From positions 1 to 9,105 of the forward strand of contig JAHEJF010000045.1 of NCBI GenBank assembly GCA_024639025.1: 9,105 nucleotides of DNA, written 5' to 3'. Both the position numbers and the translations under genes were made by a program. This document shows, in pieces, positions 1 to 8,567 of the stretch (the stretch's first letter is position 1; each line of letters begins with the position of its first letter). Below the pieces are notes generated by a model, which was given only the letters and a program-made list of their open reading frames with translations, did no database searches and was not told where the DNA came from. The stretch is from Ahrensia sp. Lineage in GTDB: Bacteria > Pseudomonadota > Alphaproteobacteria > Rhizobiales > Rhizobiaceae.

Positions 1-297
1 TGACACCATCAACATCGAGCCACCGCTTCCGGCAGTGATGTTTTCGTAGTCAAGGTCAACGCCGATCACCGCATCTGCACCAAGGCTGAGTGCCTCCTGT
101 TCCATTTCTGAAATCGCGATATCCCTGGCTTCTGATAGTGCCTTTTCGTAGGAGCCCGAGCGACCGCCAACAATGTCACGGATACTTGCAAAGATGTCTC
201 TGAAGATATTCGTACCCAGTATGGCTTCACCGGTCACCACGCCCTTATACTCGGCAACCGGGCGGTTTTCGACTGAATGGGTTGTCGATATGATCAT
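1..297 (-). CDS. UPF0145 / YbjQ family protein, C-terminus cut by the window edge
   Basis: Translation from the ATG at 297-295 gives 99 codons open to base 1. It begins [19 protein letters not shown] and contains [10 protein letters not shown], the acidic/serine stretch [20 protein letters not shown], and then [13 protein letters not shown] followed by [10 protein letters not shown]. This is the conserved pattern of the UPF0145 (YbjQ) family, small proteins of about 105 residues, so only some 5-10 residues are missing. The family is sometimes labelled a putative heavy-metal-binding protein, but no biochemical function is established. The gene follows gltD by 51 bases on the same strand with no terminator between, so it may be the last gene of a gltB-gltD transcript. 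The upstream Shine-Dalgarno is weak (GCGAGAAATCA before ATG), which suggests coupling to the upstream message or low expression. The family call is firm; any role in nitrogen metabolism would be speculation. Confidence 0.9.
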   Translation of the reverse strand, partial: MIISTTHSVENRPVAEYKGVVTGEAILGTNIFRDIFASIRDIVGGRSGSYEKALSEARDIAISEMEQEALSLGADAVIGVDLDYENITAGSGGSMLMVS

Positions 298-348
298 TGA
301 TTTCTCGCTCTGCTAATTTTGAGGTATCCCATCCGCCCGGACACCGCT

Positions 349-1782
349 CTATCGCGGTAGCACGGACGACCCCATCAAGTATTCATCCACCGCACGCGCT
401 GCCTGGCGACCTTCGCGAATGGCCCAGACCACAAGTGACTGACCCCGGCGCATATCTCCTGCAGTCCACACCTTTTCGTGGCTCGTCTTGTACGCATTGG
501 TGTCTGCCAGCACATTTTGTCTGTTGTCGAGTTCGACACCCAGATCACTCAACATCCCTTCAGTGACCGGCGATACAAAACCCATGGCAAGCAAAACGAG
601 GTCGGCCTTGAGCTCAAATTCTGTCCCTTTGATGGGTTGGAATTTTTCATCCACATTGATGCAATGGAGCTTTTTGACGTGTCCGTCGCTGCCCTCAAAA
701 TGCTGGGTCATGACCGAGAATTCGCGCTCTGCTCCCTCTTCCTGCGAGGAAGAAGTGCGCATCTTCAATGGCCAATTGGGCCAGGTAAGAAGCTTGTCTT
801 CTTTCTCTGGTGGCGTGGGCATGATCTCAAGCTGCGTCACAGACAACGCGCCCTGCCGAATGGAAGTCCCGATACAGTCAGAGCCGGTATCTCCACCGCC
901 AATAACTACGACGTGTTTTCCGCCCGCCAGAATTGGCTCCGCGTCTGCAAGCTCTTCACCGCTGACGCGACGGTTCTGCTGCGGTAGAAACTCCATGGCG
1001 AAATGGACGCCCTGCAGATCGCGTCCTTCAATGGGAAGATCGCGCGGCTTTTCAGCACCGCCTGAGAGCACCACAGCATCATATTGGTCTACGATCTCAT
1101 CAATCGCGATGTCATGACCCACATGTACTCCTGTGTGCAATACCACGCCCTCAGCTTCCATTTGCACGGCACGTCGATCGATGTGGCTCTTTGCCATTTT
1201 AAAATCGGGAATGCCATAGCGCAGCAGACCACCGATTTTGTTATTCTTCTCGTAAAGATGCACATCATGACCGGCACGCGCCAGCTGCTGCGCAGCGGCC
1301 ATCCCGGCAGGGCCGGAACCGATAATGGCGACAGATTTGCCGGTTTTTCTTTCGGCAATTTGCGGCGTGATCCAGCCATTTTCCCACGCCTTGTCAACAA
1401 TCGCACACTCTATGGATTTGATTGTGACCGGGCTGTCGATAATGTTCAGCGTACAAGACGCTTCGCACGGCGCTGGACAAATACGGCCGGTGAACTCGGG
1501 GAAGTTATTGGTTGAATGCAAATTGAGTGATGCCTGCTCCCATTCACCGCGGTAAACCAGATCATTCCAATCGGGAATCTGGTTGTTGACAGGACATCCC
1601 TTCAGGCCTTTGACATCGTGGCAGAACGGAATACCGCAATCCATGCAACGGCTGGCCTGGTCGCGCAGATTGGTTTCTGGCAGGGGAATAACAAACTCGT
1701 CGAAGTTGCGGATTCTGTCTGACGCCGGACGGTACTTCCTGTCCTGGCGGTCAATCTCCAAAAAACCGGTAACTTTACCCAT
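349..1782 (-). CDS. gltD: Glutamate synthase (NADPH) small subunit
   Basis: A 477-residue protein, full length for the GltD/beta-subunit family. It oxidises NADPH and passes electrons through FAD and Fe-S clusters to GltB in the cytoplasm. The N-terminal region carries cysteines in the family spacing: C46, C49, C54 and C63 ([10 protein letters not shown] to GCP), then C102, C106 and C110 ([10 protein letters not shown]), which ligate the two 4Fe-4S clusters. A Rossmann FAD site is at 151-160 ([10 protein letters not shown]). A second dinucleotide site for NADPH is at 291-300 ([10 protein letters not shown]). The C-terminal FAD motif is at 439-459 (WTAGD to AIREGR). The start at 1782 is supported by GAGGAG eight bases upstream. 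gltD lies 74 bases behind gltB on the same strand, the usual bacterial order. No frameshift or missing motif was seen. Related beta-subunit-like reductases exist, but adjacency to gltB settles the identity. Confidence 0.98.
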   Translation of the reverse strand: MGKVTGFLEIDRQDRKYRPASDRIRNFDEFVIPLPETNLRDQASRCMDCGIPFCHDVKGLKGCPVNNQIPDWNDLVYRGEWEQASLNLHSTNNFPEFTGRICPAPCEASCTLNIIDSPVTIKSIECAIVDKAWENGWITPQIAERKTGKSVAIIGSGPAGMAAAQQLARAGHDVHLYEKNNKIGGLLRYGIPDFKMAKSHIDRRAVQMEAEGVVLHTGVHVGHDIAIDEIVDQYDAVVLSGGAEKPRDLPIEGRDLQGVHFAMEFLPQQNRRVSGEELADAEPILAGGKHVVVIGGGDTGSDCIGTSIRQGALSVTQLEIMPTPPEKEDKLLTWPNWPLKMRTSSSQEEGAEREFSVMTQHFEGSDGHVKKLHCINVDEKFQPIKGTEFELKADLVLLAMGFVSPVTEGMLSDLGVELDNRQNVLADTNAYKTSHEKVWTAGDMRRGQSLVVWAIREGRQAARAVDEYLMGSSVLPR

Positions 1783-1790
1783 ATTCGATT

Positions 1791-1796
1791 CTCCTC
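1791..1796 (-). promoter_or_regulatory. Shine-Dalgarno of gltD
   Basis: GAGGAG on the minus strand, eight bases before the ATG at 1782. It is strong and well placed, supporting independent ribosome loading on gltD inside the gltB-gltD message. Confidence 0.8.
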
Positions 1797-1856
1797 GGTC
1801 CGACCTCTTGCCTCAGCGGGCTTCCGCAGCAATGCCAGTCGCAATCATCATATTTC

Positions 1857-4800
1857 TTATTCAGCAGCAACGCCGGCGGCGTTTTGTGCAGCTTCGATTT
1901 CTGCAAGTGCCCGGCGATACTCTGTGGGCATGACCTTGACGAATTTGGGTCGATAGTCTTCCCAATTTTCCAAGATTTCAGCCGCGCGTTCAGAGCCGGT
2001 ATATTGCTGGTGATTTACAATCAACTGACGCAGACGCTCATCATCGTGGCGGGTCATGTCAGAAGAAACATCAACCCGTCCGTGATGCTCAATATTGCCG
2101 CCAATATGATGCTCTGATTCCATCAGATCATCCTCTTCAGGAACGGGCTCCAACTCGACCATTGCAAGGTTGCAGCGATTGGCAAAGGTGCCGTCTTCGT
2201 CCAGCACATACGCAATGCCGCCCGACATACCGGCTGCAAAATTTCTGCCAGTCTGTCCAAGCACGGCGACAACGCCTCCAGTCATATACTCGCAACCATG
2301 GTCGCCGACGCCTTCCACCACCGCAATGGCACCAGAATTGCGCACGGCAAAGCGCTCGCCCGCGACGCCGCGGAAGTAGCACTCTCCTTCAATTGCGCCA
2401 TAAAGAACCGTGTTGCCGGCGATAATGGAACGGGTCGCTTCAATCTGTGTCGCCTCTTTGGGCGGATAGACAATCAGTTTTCCTCCCGAAAGGCCCTTGC
2501 CGACATAGTCATTGGCTTCGCCTTCAACTTCGAGCGTCACGCCACGAGCCAGCCAGGCACCGAAAGCCTGGCCGGTGGTGCCTTTGAGCTTGATGTGGAT
2601 GGTGTCATCGGGAAGACCCGCATGCCCGTACTTCTTGGCGATTTCGCCAGAAAGCATGGCACCCGCAGATCGGTTGACATTGCTTATCTCGAGATCGAGC
2701 TGAACCTTCTCACCGTTTTCCAGTGCCGGCTTGGCCAGTTCGATGAATTTGCGATCCAATATGTCGGTAATGTGATGGACCTGATCCTCACAATTGTAGA
2801 TCGGGACATCGTCTCCCATCTTTGGATCGTAGAACAGGCCGCTGAAATCCAGACCTCTGGCCTTCCAGTGATCGATGGCCCGTTGCCGATCCAGAACATT
2901 GAGTTGACCAATCATTTCATTGAAGGTGGCAAAGCCGAGCTCCGCCATGAGTTCGCGCACCTCTTCGGCAACAAAGAAGAAGTAATTGATGACGTGCTCC
3001 GGCTGACCGGTAAACCGCTTGCGCAATACCGGATCCTGGGTCGCAACACCGACGGGGCAAGTGTTGAGATGACATTTGCGCATCATGATACAGCCAGACG
3101 CAACCAGAGGCGCAGTGGCGAATCCAAACTCGTCCGCGCCCAGCAATGCGCCGATGACCACGTCGCGGCCGGTACGAAGTCCACCGTCAACTTGTACAGC
3201 AATGCGCGAGCGCAGTTTATTTTTCAGCAGCGTCTGGTGGGTTTCAGCAAGACCCATCTCCCAGGGAGAGCCTGCATGTTTGATGGAAGTCAGCGGGCTC
3301 GCGCCGGTTCCCCCTTCCATGCCCGAGATTGTGACATGGTCTGCACGTGCTTTGGCAACACCCGCCGCAACGGTTCCAACGCCCACTTCGGAAACCAGCT
3401 TGACCGATATATCGGCGGCCGGATTGACGTTTTTCAGATCATAGATCAGCTGAGCGAGATCTTCGATTGAATAGATATCATGGTGGGGTGGTGGCGAAAT
3501 CAAACCGACCCCTTGAGTTGAATGGCGAACCTTGGCGATCACGGCATCCACTTTGTGACCGGGCAATTGTCCGCCCTCACCGGGCTTTGCACCCTGTGCC
3601 ATCTTGATCTGGATCATGTCGGAATTGGCCAGGTATTCTGTTGTCACTCCAAATCGGCCCGAAGCAACCTGTTTGATCGCCGACCGCTTGCTATCCCCAT
3701 TTTTAAGCGGCGTGAAACGCTCAACCTCTTCACCCCCTTCGCCCGTATTGGATTTTCCTCCAATCCGGTTCATGGCGATGGCAAGGTTCTCATGCGCCTC
3801 GGCCGAGATGGAACCATAAGACATGGCGCCAGTGGCAAAACGCTTGACGATCTCTGCAGCCGGTTCCACTTGATCAATGTCGATTGGCTTGCGACCGGTC
3901 TCCGAAGCTGGGCGCAGCCGGAACAATCCGCGTATTGTCAGCAGTCGTTCCTGCTGCTCATTGATCGATTTTGCAAAATCGCGATATCTGTCCTGGCTGT
4001 TGCTGCGCACAGCATGTTGCAAATTGGTGACTTCGTCAGATGTCCAGGCATGGATCTCGCCGCGCTGACGCAATGCGTAATCACCGCCCACATCCAGTGC
4101 ATGACGCAATACTGGGACATCGCCATAAGCTGCGCGATGGCGTTCGAAGGTTTCCTTTGCAATTTCTGCAAGGCCAATACCTTCGATCGTGGTTGCTGTG
4201 CCTTTGAAATACTCATCGACAAACGCGCTCGACAGTCCGATGGCGTCAAAAATCTGCGCGCCGCAATAGGACTGGTAGGTGGAAATGCCCATCTTTGACA
4301 TGACCTTGAGCAGCCCTTTGTCAATCGACTTTATGTAGCGCTGAATGACTTCGTCTTCATCAACTTCTGCAGGGAACAGCTTTTTTGCATGCATCTCGGC
4401 GATGGTTTCAAAAGCCAGATAGGGATTGATGGCCTCTGCGCCATATCCGGCCAATGCAGCAAAATGCTGGACTTCCCGAGGCTCTGCCGATTCAACCACC
4501 AGGCCAACCGATGTACGCAATCCCTTGCCGATCAGGTAGTGATGCACCGCTGCCGTTGCGAGCAATGCAGGCACTGCCACCCGGTTGGGACCAAACTGTC
4601 GATCCGAGAGAATGATAATGTTGTCGCCGCCCAGAACAGCCTTCTCGGCATTGGCGCACAGTCGGTCGAGGCAGTCTTTCATGCCCTCTGGACCACGCTG
4701 CACACCAAATGTGATGTCCAAAACGCGTGAAACAAACTGGTTATCGCCTATATCGCTGATATCGCGGATTTTTTGCAGATCCGAATTACGCAATATCGGT

Positions 4801-6599
4801 TGTCGCACTTCCAGTCGCTTTTCAGCGGACTGGTGCGCATGATCGAATAGGTTGGGCCGTGGACCGATGAAAGAAATCAGGCTCATCACTGATTCCTCGC
4901 GGATCGGATCAATCGGCGGATTGGTGACCTGTGCAAAATTCTGCTTGAAATATGTATACAGCAGCTTTGCCTTGTTCGACATGGCTGAGATCGGCGTATC
5001 GGTACCCATGGAGCCAAGGGCTTCCTGGCCGGTTGTAGCCATGGGTGTAAGCAGGATTTTGATATCTTCCTGCGTATAGCCAAATGCCTGCTGGCCATCG
5101 AGCAGATCATCGCCGGTATATTTGCGAAGCGAAGATTTTTTGCCCTTCAGATCTTCGAGAACAATCTGCGTCTCATTCAGCCACTGATCGTAAGGCATGG
5201 CCGATGCCAGCTCTTTCTTGATCTCCTCATCTGAGACGATCTTGCCTTTCTCCAGGTCAATCAGCAGCATCTTTCCGGGCTGAAGGCGCCACTTGGTGAC
5301 GACTTTGCTTTCATCAAAAGGCAATGTGCCCGCTTCAGAGGCAAGCACCACCGTGTCATCGTCGAGCACGAAGTAGCGCGCTGGACGCAGGCCGTTTCTG
5401 TCTAGCGTCGCACCAATTTGCCGGCCATCGGTGAATGCCACGGCTGCGGGTCCATCCCATGGCTCCATCATGGCAGCGTGATACTCGTAAAACGCCCGGC
5501 GTTCTTCATCCATGAGCGGATTGCCTGCCCACGCTTCTGGAATCAACATCATCATCGCGTGGGATAGCGAGTAACCGCCCTGATAGAGCAGTTCTAAAGC
5601 ATTGTCGAAACAGGCAGTGTCCGACTGGCCAGGCGCTGATATTGGCCACAGCTTTTTGATGTCATCACCAAATTCAGGTGATGCAAGTGTCGCCTGGCGC
5701 GCAGCCATCCAATTGTTGTTGCCACGCACGGTGTTGATCTCACCATTATGCGCAACCATGCGATAAGGGTGGGCGAGTTTCCAAGACGGGAATGTGTTGG
5801 TTGAAAAGCGCTGGTGTACCAATGCAAGAGCTGATTGAAAGCGCTCATCTCTCAAATCCGCATAATAGGGTCCCAACTGATCCGCCAGGAACATGCCCTT
5901 GTAGATCACCGTACGGGCAGACATCGAGACCGCATAAAAACCAGTATGCTTTGTCGCGTCGGCTGAGATTGTATTCGTGATGACGCGTCGCAATACGAAA
6001 AGTCTGCGCTCATATTCATCGTCTTCCAGTCCGTCCGGCCGCGCAAAGAAGCATTGCATGTGACCGGGTTCCGACGCCATGATTTCAGGATCTTGCGACA
6101 ACATGGAGTTGTCGACGGGAACCGAACGCCAGCCGATGACGGGCTGGTTTTCCGCTTCAGCGGCGCGTTCAATAATAGCTTTGACGGCGTCAACGGCAGC
6201 CGAATCCTGGGGCATGAAAAAATATCCCAGCCCGTACTGACCCTCAGACGGCAGTGCAAAGCCCAGTTTTTTGCACTCATCGCTGAAAAATCCGTGCGGA
6301 ATTTGCACAAGCATGCCAGCGCCATCACCCATCAGGGGGTCTGCACCTGTGGCGCCGCGATGCTCAAGATTTTCAAGAATCCGAAGGCCATCTTCGATGA
6401 TTTTGTGAGACTTCTCGCCTTTCATATTGGCGACAAAGCCCAGACCACACGCATCATGTTCATTGCGTGGATCATACAAACCCTGTTTGGCCGGCAGGCC
6501 AGAGCTGTCTTTGCCGAGTTTGACCTGTTTCGCCGTGTCATTGGCTCCACCCAGATGGTGTTCCGTTGCGTCAAAAGATGGCGTCACTTTCGTCATCAT
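1857..6599 (-). CDS. gltB: Glutamate synthase (NADPH) large subunit
   Basis: A 1580-residue protein, full length for GltB. It hydrolyses glutamine in a class II amidotransferase domain and channels the ammonia to an FMN site, where 2-oxoglutarate becomes glutamate. C51 in HDACGLGFV is the catalytic nucleophile, so residues 1-50 are a propeptide expected to be removed. Glutaminase landmarks are EHRGATGAD (79-87), HNGEINT (284-290) and DRNGLRPAR (400-408). A central domain spans roughly 480-780. The FMN/synthase domain spans about 860-1225, with MSYGSIS (926-932), [10 protein letters not shown] (1093-1102) and [10 protein letters not shown] (1137-1146). C1170, C1176 and C1181 match the 3Fe-4S ligands. 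The glycine-rich beta-helix (GXGXG) domain spans about 1290-1490. Two adjacent ATGs compete for the start; the second (6596) is better spaced from GGAGG. The gene leads the gltB-gltD operon and is divergent from ltaE. No key residue is missing. Confidence 0.98.
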   Translation of the reverse strand: MMTKVTPSFDATEHHLGGANDTAKQVKLGKDSSGLPAKQGLYDPRNEHDACGLGFVANMKGEKSHKIIEDGLRILENLEHRGATGADPLMGDGAGMLVQIPHGFFSDECKKLGFALPSEGQYGLGYFFMPQDSAAVDAVKAIIERAAEAENQPVIGWRSVPVDNSMLSQDPEIMASEPGHMQCFFARPDGLEDDEYERRLFVLRRVITNTISADATKHTGFYAVSMSARTVIYKGMFLADQLGPYYADLRDERFQSALALVHQRFSTNTFPSWKLAHPYRMVAHNGEINTVRGNNNWMAARQATLASPEFGDDIKKLWPISAPGQSDTACFDNALELLYQGGYSLSHAMMMLIPEAWAGNPLMDEERRAFYEYHAAMMEPWDGPAAVAFTDGRQIGATLDRNGLRPARYFVLDDDTVVLASEAGTLPFDESKVVTKWRLQPGKMLLIDLEKGKIVSDEEIKKELASAMPYDQWLNETQIVLEDLKGKKSSLRKYTGDDLLDGQQAFGYTQEDIKILLTPMATTGQEALGSMGTDTPISAMSNKAKLLYTYFKQNFAQVTNPPIDPIREESVMSLISFIGPRPNLFDHAHQSAEKRLEVRQPILRNSDLQKIRDISDIGDNQFVSRVLDITFGVQRGPEGMKDCLDRLCANAEKAVLGGDNIIILSDRQFGPNRVAVPALLATAAVHHYLIGKGLRTSVGLVVESAEPREVQHFAALAGYGAEAINPYLAFETIAEMHAKKLFPAEVDEDEVIQRYIKSIDKGLLKVMSKMGISTYQSYCGAQIFDAIGLSSAFVDEYFKGTATTIEGIGLAEIAKETFERHRAAYGDVPVLRHALDVGGDYALRQRGEIHAWTSDEVTNLQHAVRSNSQDRYRDFAKSINEQQERLLTIRGLFRLRPASETGRKPIDIDQVEPAAEIVKRFATGAMSYGSISAEAHENLAIAMNRIGGKSNTGEGGEEVERFTPLKNGDSKRSAIKQVASGRFGVTTEYLANSDMIQIKMAQGAKPGEGGQLPGHKVDAVIAKVRHSTQGVGLISPPPHHDIYSIEDLAQLIYDLKNVNPAADISVKLVSEVGVGTVAAGVAKARADHVTISGMEGGTGASPLTSIKHAGSPWEMGLAETHQTLLKNKLRSRIAVQVDGGLRTGRDVVIGALLGADEFGFATAPLVASGCIMMRKCHLNTCPVGVATQDPVLRKRFTGQPEHVINYFFFVAEEVRELMAELGFATFNEMIGQLNVLDRQRAIDHWKARGLDFSGLFYDPKMGDDVPIYNCEDQVHHITDILDRKFIELAKPALENGEKVQLDLEISNVNRSAGAMLSGEIAKKYGHAGLPDDTIHIKLKGTTGQAFGAWLARGVTLEVEGEANDYVGKGLSGGKLIVYPPKEATQIEATRSIIAGNTVLYGAIEGECYFRGVAGERFAVRNSGAIAVVEGVGDHGCEYMTGGVVAVLGQTGRNFAAGMSGGIAYVLDEDGTFANRCNLAMVELEPVPEEDDLMESEHHIGGNIEHHGRVDVSSDMTRHDDERLRQLIVNHQQYTGSERAAEILENWEDYRPKFVKVMPTEYRRALAEIEAAQNAAGVAAE

Positions 6600-6602
6600 A
6601 GT

Positions 6603-6607
6603 CCTCC
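6603..6607 (-). promoter_or_regulatory. Shine-Dalgarno of gltB
   Basis: The minus strand reads GGAGGACTATGATG. GGAGG is 3 bases from the first ATG (6599) and 6 bases from the second (6596). Normal spacing favours initiation at the second ATG, giving a protein one residue shorter. The effect on function is nil because the propeptide is cleaved before C51. Confidence 0.75.
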
Positions 6608-6841
6608 GGCATCAAACCAAGCCGCCCAAGGGCAGCTACAAACTCATTGCGGCCTATAAACATCACATCGACGCATAAATCCATGCGGCCAAGCCACGTT
6701 TTCAAACTTCGGCGATAATCAGGCCCGTCACCGAAAAACATTCGGCAGCGCGATCTTACTCGTCGCCTTGTTGAATTTTGCACCCGATATATCAGGCAAG
6801 AAAGCGCGCAGCCAACCGCAATTGGCCGCGCTATATCTCAT

Positions 6842-6866
6842 AATAGGACAGCAATACTGCCCTATT
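6842..6866. promoter_or_regulatory. Candidate operator: 25-base inverted repeat
   Basis: The left arm is AATAGGACAG (6842-6851), the spacer CAATA, and the right arm CTGCCCTATT (6857-6866). Nine of ten arm positions pair; the exception is A6848 against C6860. The arms are about one DNA helical turn long, the size expected for a dimeric repressor or activator site. It lies about 245 bases before gltB and 147 bases before ltaE. A TAAAAT hexamer on the minus strand (6869-6864) overlaps it, so it may sit on a leftward promoter. No U-run follows, so it does not look like a terminator. The cognate regulator is unknown to me; the site was identified from symmetry only. Confidence 0.4.
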
Positions 6867-6912
6867 TTATGGCAGACTTCCGTCCAATTCACAAGGCGCG
6901 AAGCCAAAATTC

Positions 6913-6941
6913 TCGACAATTTTGCTGGCTGATCCTAAGAA
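6913..6941 (+). promoter_or_regulatory. Weak candidate promoter for ltaE
   Basis: TCGACA (6913-6918, five of six to the sigma-70 -35 consensus) and TAAGAA (6936-6941, three of six to the -10) are separated by 17 bases. The position fits a leader of about 65 bases before the ATG at 7013. The -10 is poor, so this is only a possibility. Confidence 0.2.
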
Positions 6942-6995
6942 AACATCAGATATTTCGTCTTCCAGCCGACCCGACTCCACACAATCCCCGCACAT

Positions 6996-7001
6996 AAAGG
7001 A
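6996..7001 (+). promoter_or_regulatory. Shine-Dalgarno of ltaE
   Basis: AAAGGA ends 11 bases before the ATG at 7013, slightly longer than ideal. No other in-frame start codon nearby has a better site, and the protein alignment starts naturally with MFFASDNWAGAHP, so 7013 is the preferred start. Confidence 0.55.
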
Positions 7002-7012
7002 AACTCTCCATC

Positions 7013-8062
7013 ATGTTTTTCGCATCCGACAATTGGGCTGGCGCGCATCCAAATATCTGCAAGGCGCTCACCAAACACAGCGCGGGTTTCTCTCCCGCCT
7101 ATGGCACCGATGCTTTGGCAGACAGGGTCAAAGCGCGGTTTGATGAGATTTTCGAGCGCGAAACCGCGGTCTTTTTTACATCAACAGGCACAGCAGCGAA
7201 CGCGCTTGCATTGGCCAACTACAATGTGCCCGGTGCAGTCGCATTCTGCCATCGCGAAGCTCATCTGCGGGAAGATGAATGCGGGGCACCAGAGTTTTTG
7301 GCGCCCGGATCACGCCTGCGAATTGTTGACGGACCTGACGGCAAGATGTCTGCCAAAAATCTTGAGGTCGAAATCAACAATGTGCTGGACTTTGGCATAT
7401 CAGGCGGCAAGCCCGCATTCGTTTCTATTACCCAGGCAACTGAAGCAGGCACCATACACACGCTTGAAGAGATCGATGCTCTTGCGAAAGTTGCGCGCCG
7501 CCATGAACTTCCTGTCCATATGGACGGCGCCCGGTTTGCCAATGCGCTCGTGGCATTGAGATGTTCACCTGCAGAAATGACATGGAAAAACGGTATCGAC
7601 GTTGTTTCGTTTGGCGGAACCAAGAATGGTTGTTGGTGCGCCGAGGCACTTGTCTTCATGAATCCGAAACATGCCGAGCAGTTTGCATTCCTGCACAAAC
7701 GCAGCGGTCAGGTGATCTCAAAAGCACGCTTCATCGCAGCCCAGTTTGAAGCTTACTTCGAGGACAATCTTTGGCTTGAACTGGCTTCCCATGCCAATGA
7801 TATGGCCGCGCTACTTGAAAATACCATCAATGCCAGCAACCAGCTCCAAATGGCATGGCAACGGCAGGTTAATGAGGTTTTTGTGATTGCCGACCGGCTG
7901 GACTTTGAAAAAATGCAAGCAGCGGGCGCAAAATTATATGACTGGCCGACACCATATGGACTGGAAAACCACGTCGCTGACAACAAAGTCATCATGCGGC
8001 TTGTCACAAGTTTTGCCACAACCCCCGAGGAAATAAAGGCTTTTGCGCACCTCACAGAATAG
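7013..8062 (+). CDS. ltaE: Low-specificity L-threonine aldolase family protein (PLP-dependent beta-eliminating lyase fold)
   Basis: A 349-residue cytosolic enzyme, normal length for the family. It is expected to cleave L-threonine and/or L-allo-threonine to glycine and acetaldehyde with pyridoxal phosphate. The N-terminus FASDNWAGAHP is the family's substrate-side motif. FTSTGTAAN (55-63) binds the cofactor phosphate. HLREDECGAPEF (84-95) contains the ring-stacking histidine region. HMDGARF (169-175) supplies the aspartate that contacts the PLP nitrogen. FGGTKNG (200-206) carries K204, which forms the Schiff base. No signal peptide or membrane segment was seen. The gene is divergent from gltB and 157 bases upstream of bufA on the same strand, with no evident terminator between them. 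Nothing links its chemistry to the buf genes. Stereochemical preference cannot be read from the sequence, so the symbol ltaE is a family-level assignment. Confidence 0.9.
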   Translation: MFFASDNWAGAHPNICKALTKHSAGFSPAYGTDALADRVKARFDEIFERETAVFFTSTGTAANALALANYNVPGAVAFCHREAHLREDECGAPEFLAPGSRLRIVDGPDGKMSAKNLEVEINNVLDFGISGGKPAFVSITQATEAGTIHTLEEIDALAKVARRHELPVHMDGARFANALVALRCSPAEMTWKNGIDVVSFGGTKNGCWCAEALVFMNPKHAEQFAFLHKRSGQVISKARFIAAQFEAYFEDNLWLELASHANDMAALLENTINASNQLQMAWQRQVNEVFVIADRLDFEKMQAAGAKLYDWPTPYGLENHVADNKVIMRLVTSFATTPEEIKAFAHLTE

Positions 8063-8161
8063 TTTCAACTCTACGGAACAAGTGATCTCACATTTTCTTG
8101 AGTTTAATGTGTGCGATCCTCGCAGATGCTTGTTTTGCCATTGAGCGCTGGTTTTGAAAGT

Positions 8162-8181
8162 CTGCTTGAAGGTCGAAGCAG
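8162..8181 (+). other. Small inverted repeat in the bufA leader
   Basis: CTGCTT (8162-8167) and AAGCAG (8176-8181) are perfect 6-base arms around an 8-base loop (GAAGGTCG), ending 38 bases before the bufA start. It could be a leader hairpin or a short operator. A 6-base stem is also common by chance, and no U-tract follows, so it is not a terminator. Confidence 0.25.
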
Positions 8182-8207
8182 TCGCACGACCCATACAATC
8201 CAATCTT

Positions 8208-8213
8208 AGGGAG
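8208..8213 (+). promoter_or_regulatory. Shine-Dalgarno that fixes the bufA start
   Basis: AGGGAG lies six bases before the ATG at 8220. The frame is open upstream to another ATG at 8154. That start has no comparable site and would put 22 residues ahead of the positively charged start of the signal peptide, so 8220 is chosen. Confidence 0.8.
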
Positions 8214-8219
8214 TTACCA

Positions 8220-8528
8220 ATGTCCAAAGTTATCAAATCAACTGCTTCTGCAGCTGTTGTTGCATCTGCTGTTGCAGCCGCTGTTGCTGGCGTAAACTTG
8301 GCCGGCGTTACAGACGCACAAGCTGCAAACGAGAAGTGCTACGGTGTTTCACTTGCAGGCCAGAACGACTGTGCAGCTGGCCCAGGCACAACATGCCAAG
8401 GTACGTCCACAGTTGACTACCAAGGCAACGCTTGGAAGTTTGTTGAGGCAGGCACATGCGAAAGCATGTCAGTTGCTGATGGTAAAATGGGCTCACTTGA
8501 GCCACTGGATCGCGACCTGCCGGCATAA
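8220..8528 (+). CDS. bufA: DUF2282 family secreted Cys peptide, bufferin precursor (BufA1-like)
   Basis: A 102-residue precursor. Residues 1-35 are a Sec-type signal peptide: K3 and K6, then a long Ala/Val hydrophobic run, ending in DAQA with likely cleavage after A35. The mature part begins [12 protein letters not shown] and continues [23 protein letters not shown] and GTCESM, the signature of DUF2282. It has exactly four cysteines: C40, C51, C59 and C80. In characterised bufferins the signal peptide takes the place of a classical RiPP leader. Central cysteines are reported to be converted to thiooxazole-type groups by an MNIO before export, and the product sequesters copper in the periplasm. 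The MNIO gene bufB starts 39 bases downstream, which supports this role. Codon choice is unusual: no GCG among 20 alanines, and GTT for 10 of 11 valines. Copper binding here is inferred from family and context, not seen. Confidence 0.93.
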   Translation: MSKVIKSTASAAVVASAVAAAVAGVNLAGVTDAQAANEKCYGVSLAGQNDCAAGPGTTCQGTSTVDYQGNAWKFVEAGTCESMSVADGKMGSLEPLDRDLPA

Positions 8529-8555
8529 GCAGGCCGCACCTTCTTGTTGCAAGCT

Positions 8556-8559
8556 GGAG
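8556..8559 (+). promoter_or_regulatory. Shine-Dalgarno of bufB
   Basis: GGAG lies eight bases before the ATG at 8568, inside the 39-base bufA-bufB gap. It supports the 8568 start; the next in-frame ATG is codon 66, which would remove the conserved AENY motif. Confidence 0.7.
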
Positions 8560-8567
8560 AACCACAA

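Larger units (their letters stand above)
6600..7012. other. Divergent intergenic region between gltB and ltaE (413 bases)
   Basis: No convincing gene is present. Short open frames on the minus strand (a GTG-started frame 6783-6571, and 6919-6728) lack good ribosome binding sites and resemble no family I recognise. The stretch must hold the gltB promoter (leftward) and probably the ltaE promoter (rightward), but no close match to a -35/-10 pair was found on either strand. The clearest structure is the dyad at 6842-6866. A weak rightward candidate is TCGACA (6913-6918) and TAAGAA (6936-6941), 17 bases apart. The gltB leader would be roughly 250 bases if transcription starts near the dyad. No riboswitch or terminator-antiterminator structure was recognised. 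Confidence 0.6.

Noticed and set aside
343..358. ACCGC / GCGGT hairpin at the gltD stop codon
   Set aside because: A five-base stem with no following T-run on the minus strand; not a convincing terminator.
2298..3470. A 390-codon open frame on the plus strand, plus several shorter ones opposite gltB and gltD
   Set aside because: They lie entirely antisense to intact, highly conserved gltB/gltD sequence, show no family motifs and have no ribosome binding sites. They are frame shadows of the real genes.
6728..6919. 63-codon minus-strand open frame in the gltB-ltaE gap
   Set aside because: No ribosome binding site, no recognisable motif, and it covers the dyad and AT-rich control region; likely non-coding.
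7261..7698. Open frames opposite and out of frame within ltaE
   Set aside because: The ltaE frame carries all PLP-enzyme motifs over its full length; the alternatives carry none.
8154..8219. Upstream in-frame ATG that would lengthen bufA by 22 residues
   Set aside because: It has no ribosome binding site and would place a charged segment before the signal peptide; AGGGAG before 8220 is decisive.
8063..8219. ECF-sigma or sigma-70 promoter for bufA (for example GGAAC at 8076-8080)
   Set aside because: No matching -10 partner at the expected distance for any promoter class I could test by eye; the region probably holds a promoter but I cannot place it.
8516..8533. CCTGC / GCAGG repeat flanking the bufA stop codon, considered as an attenuator setting BufA excess over BufB
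   Set aside because: Only five base pairs with an eight-base loop and no U-tract; too weak to claim.
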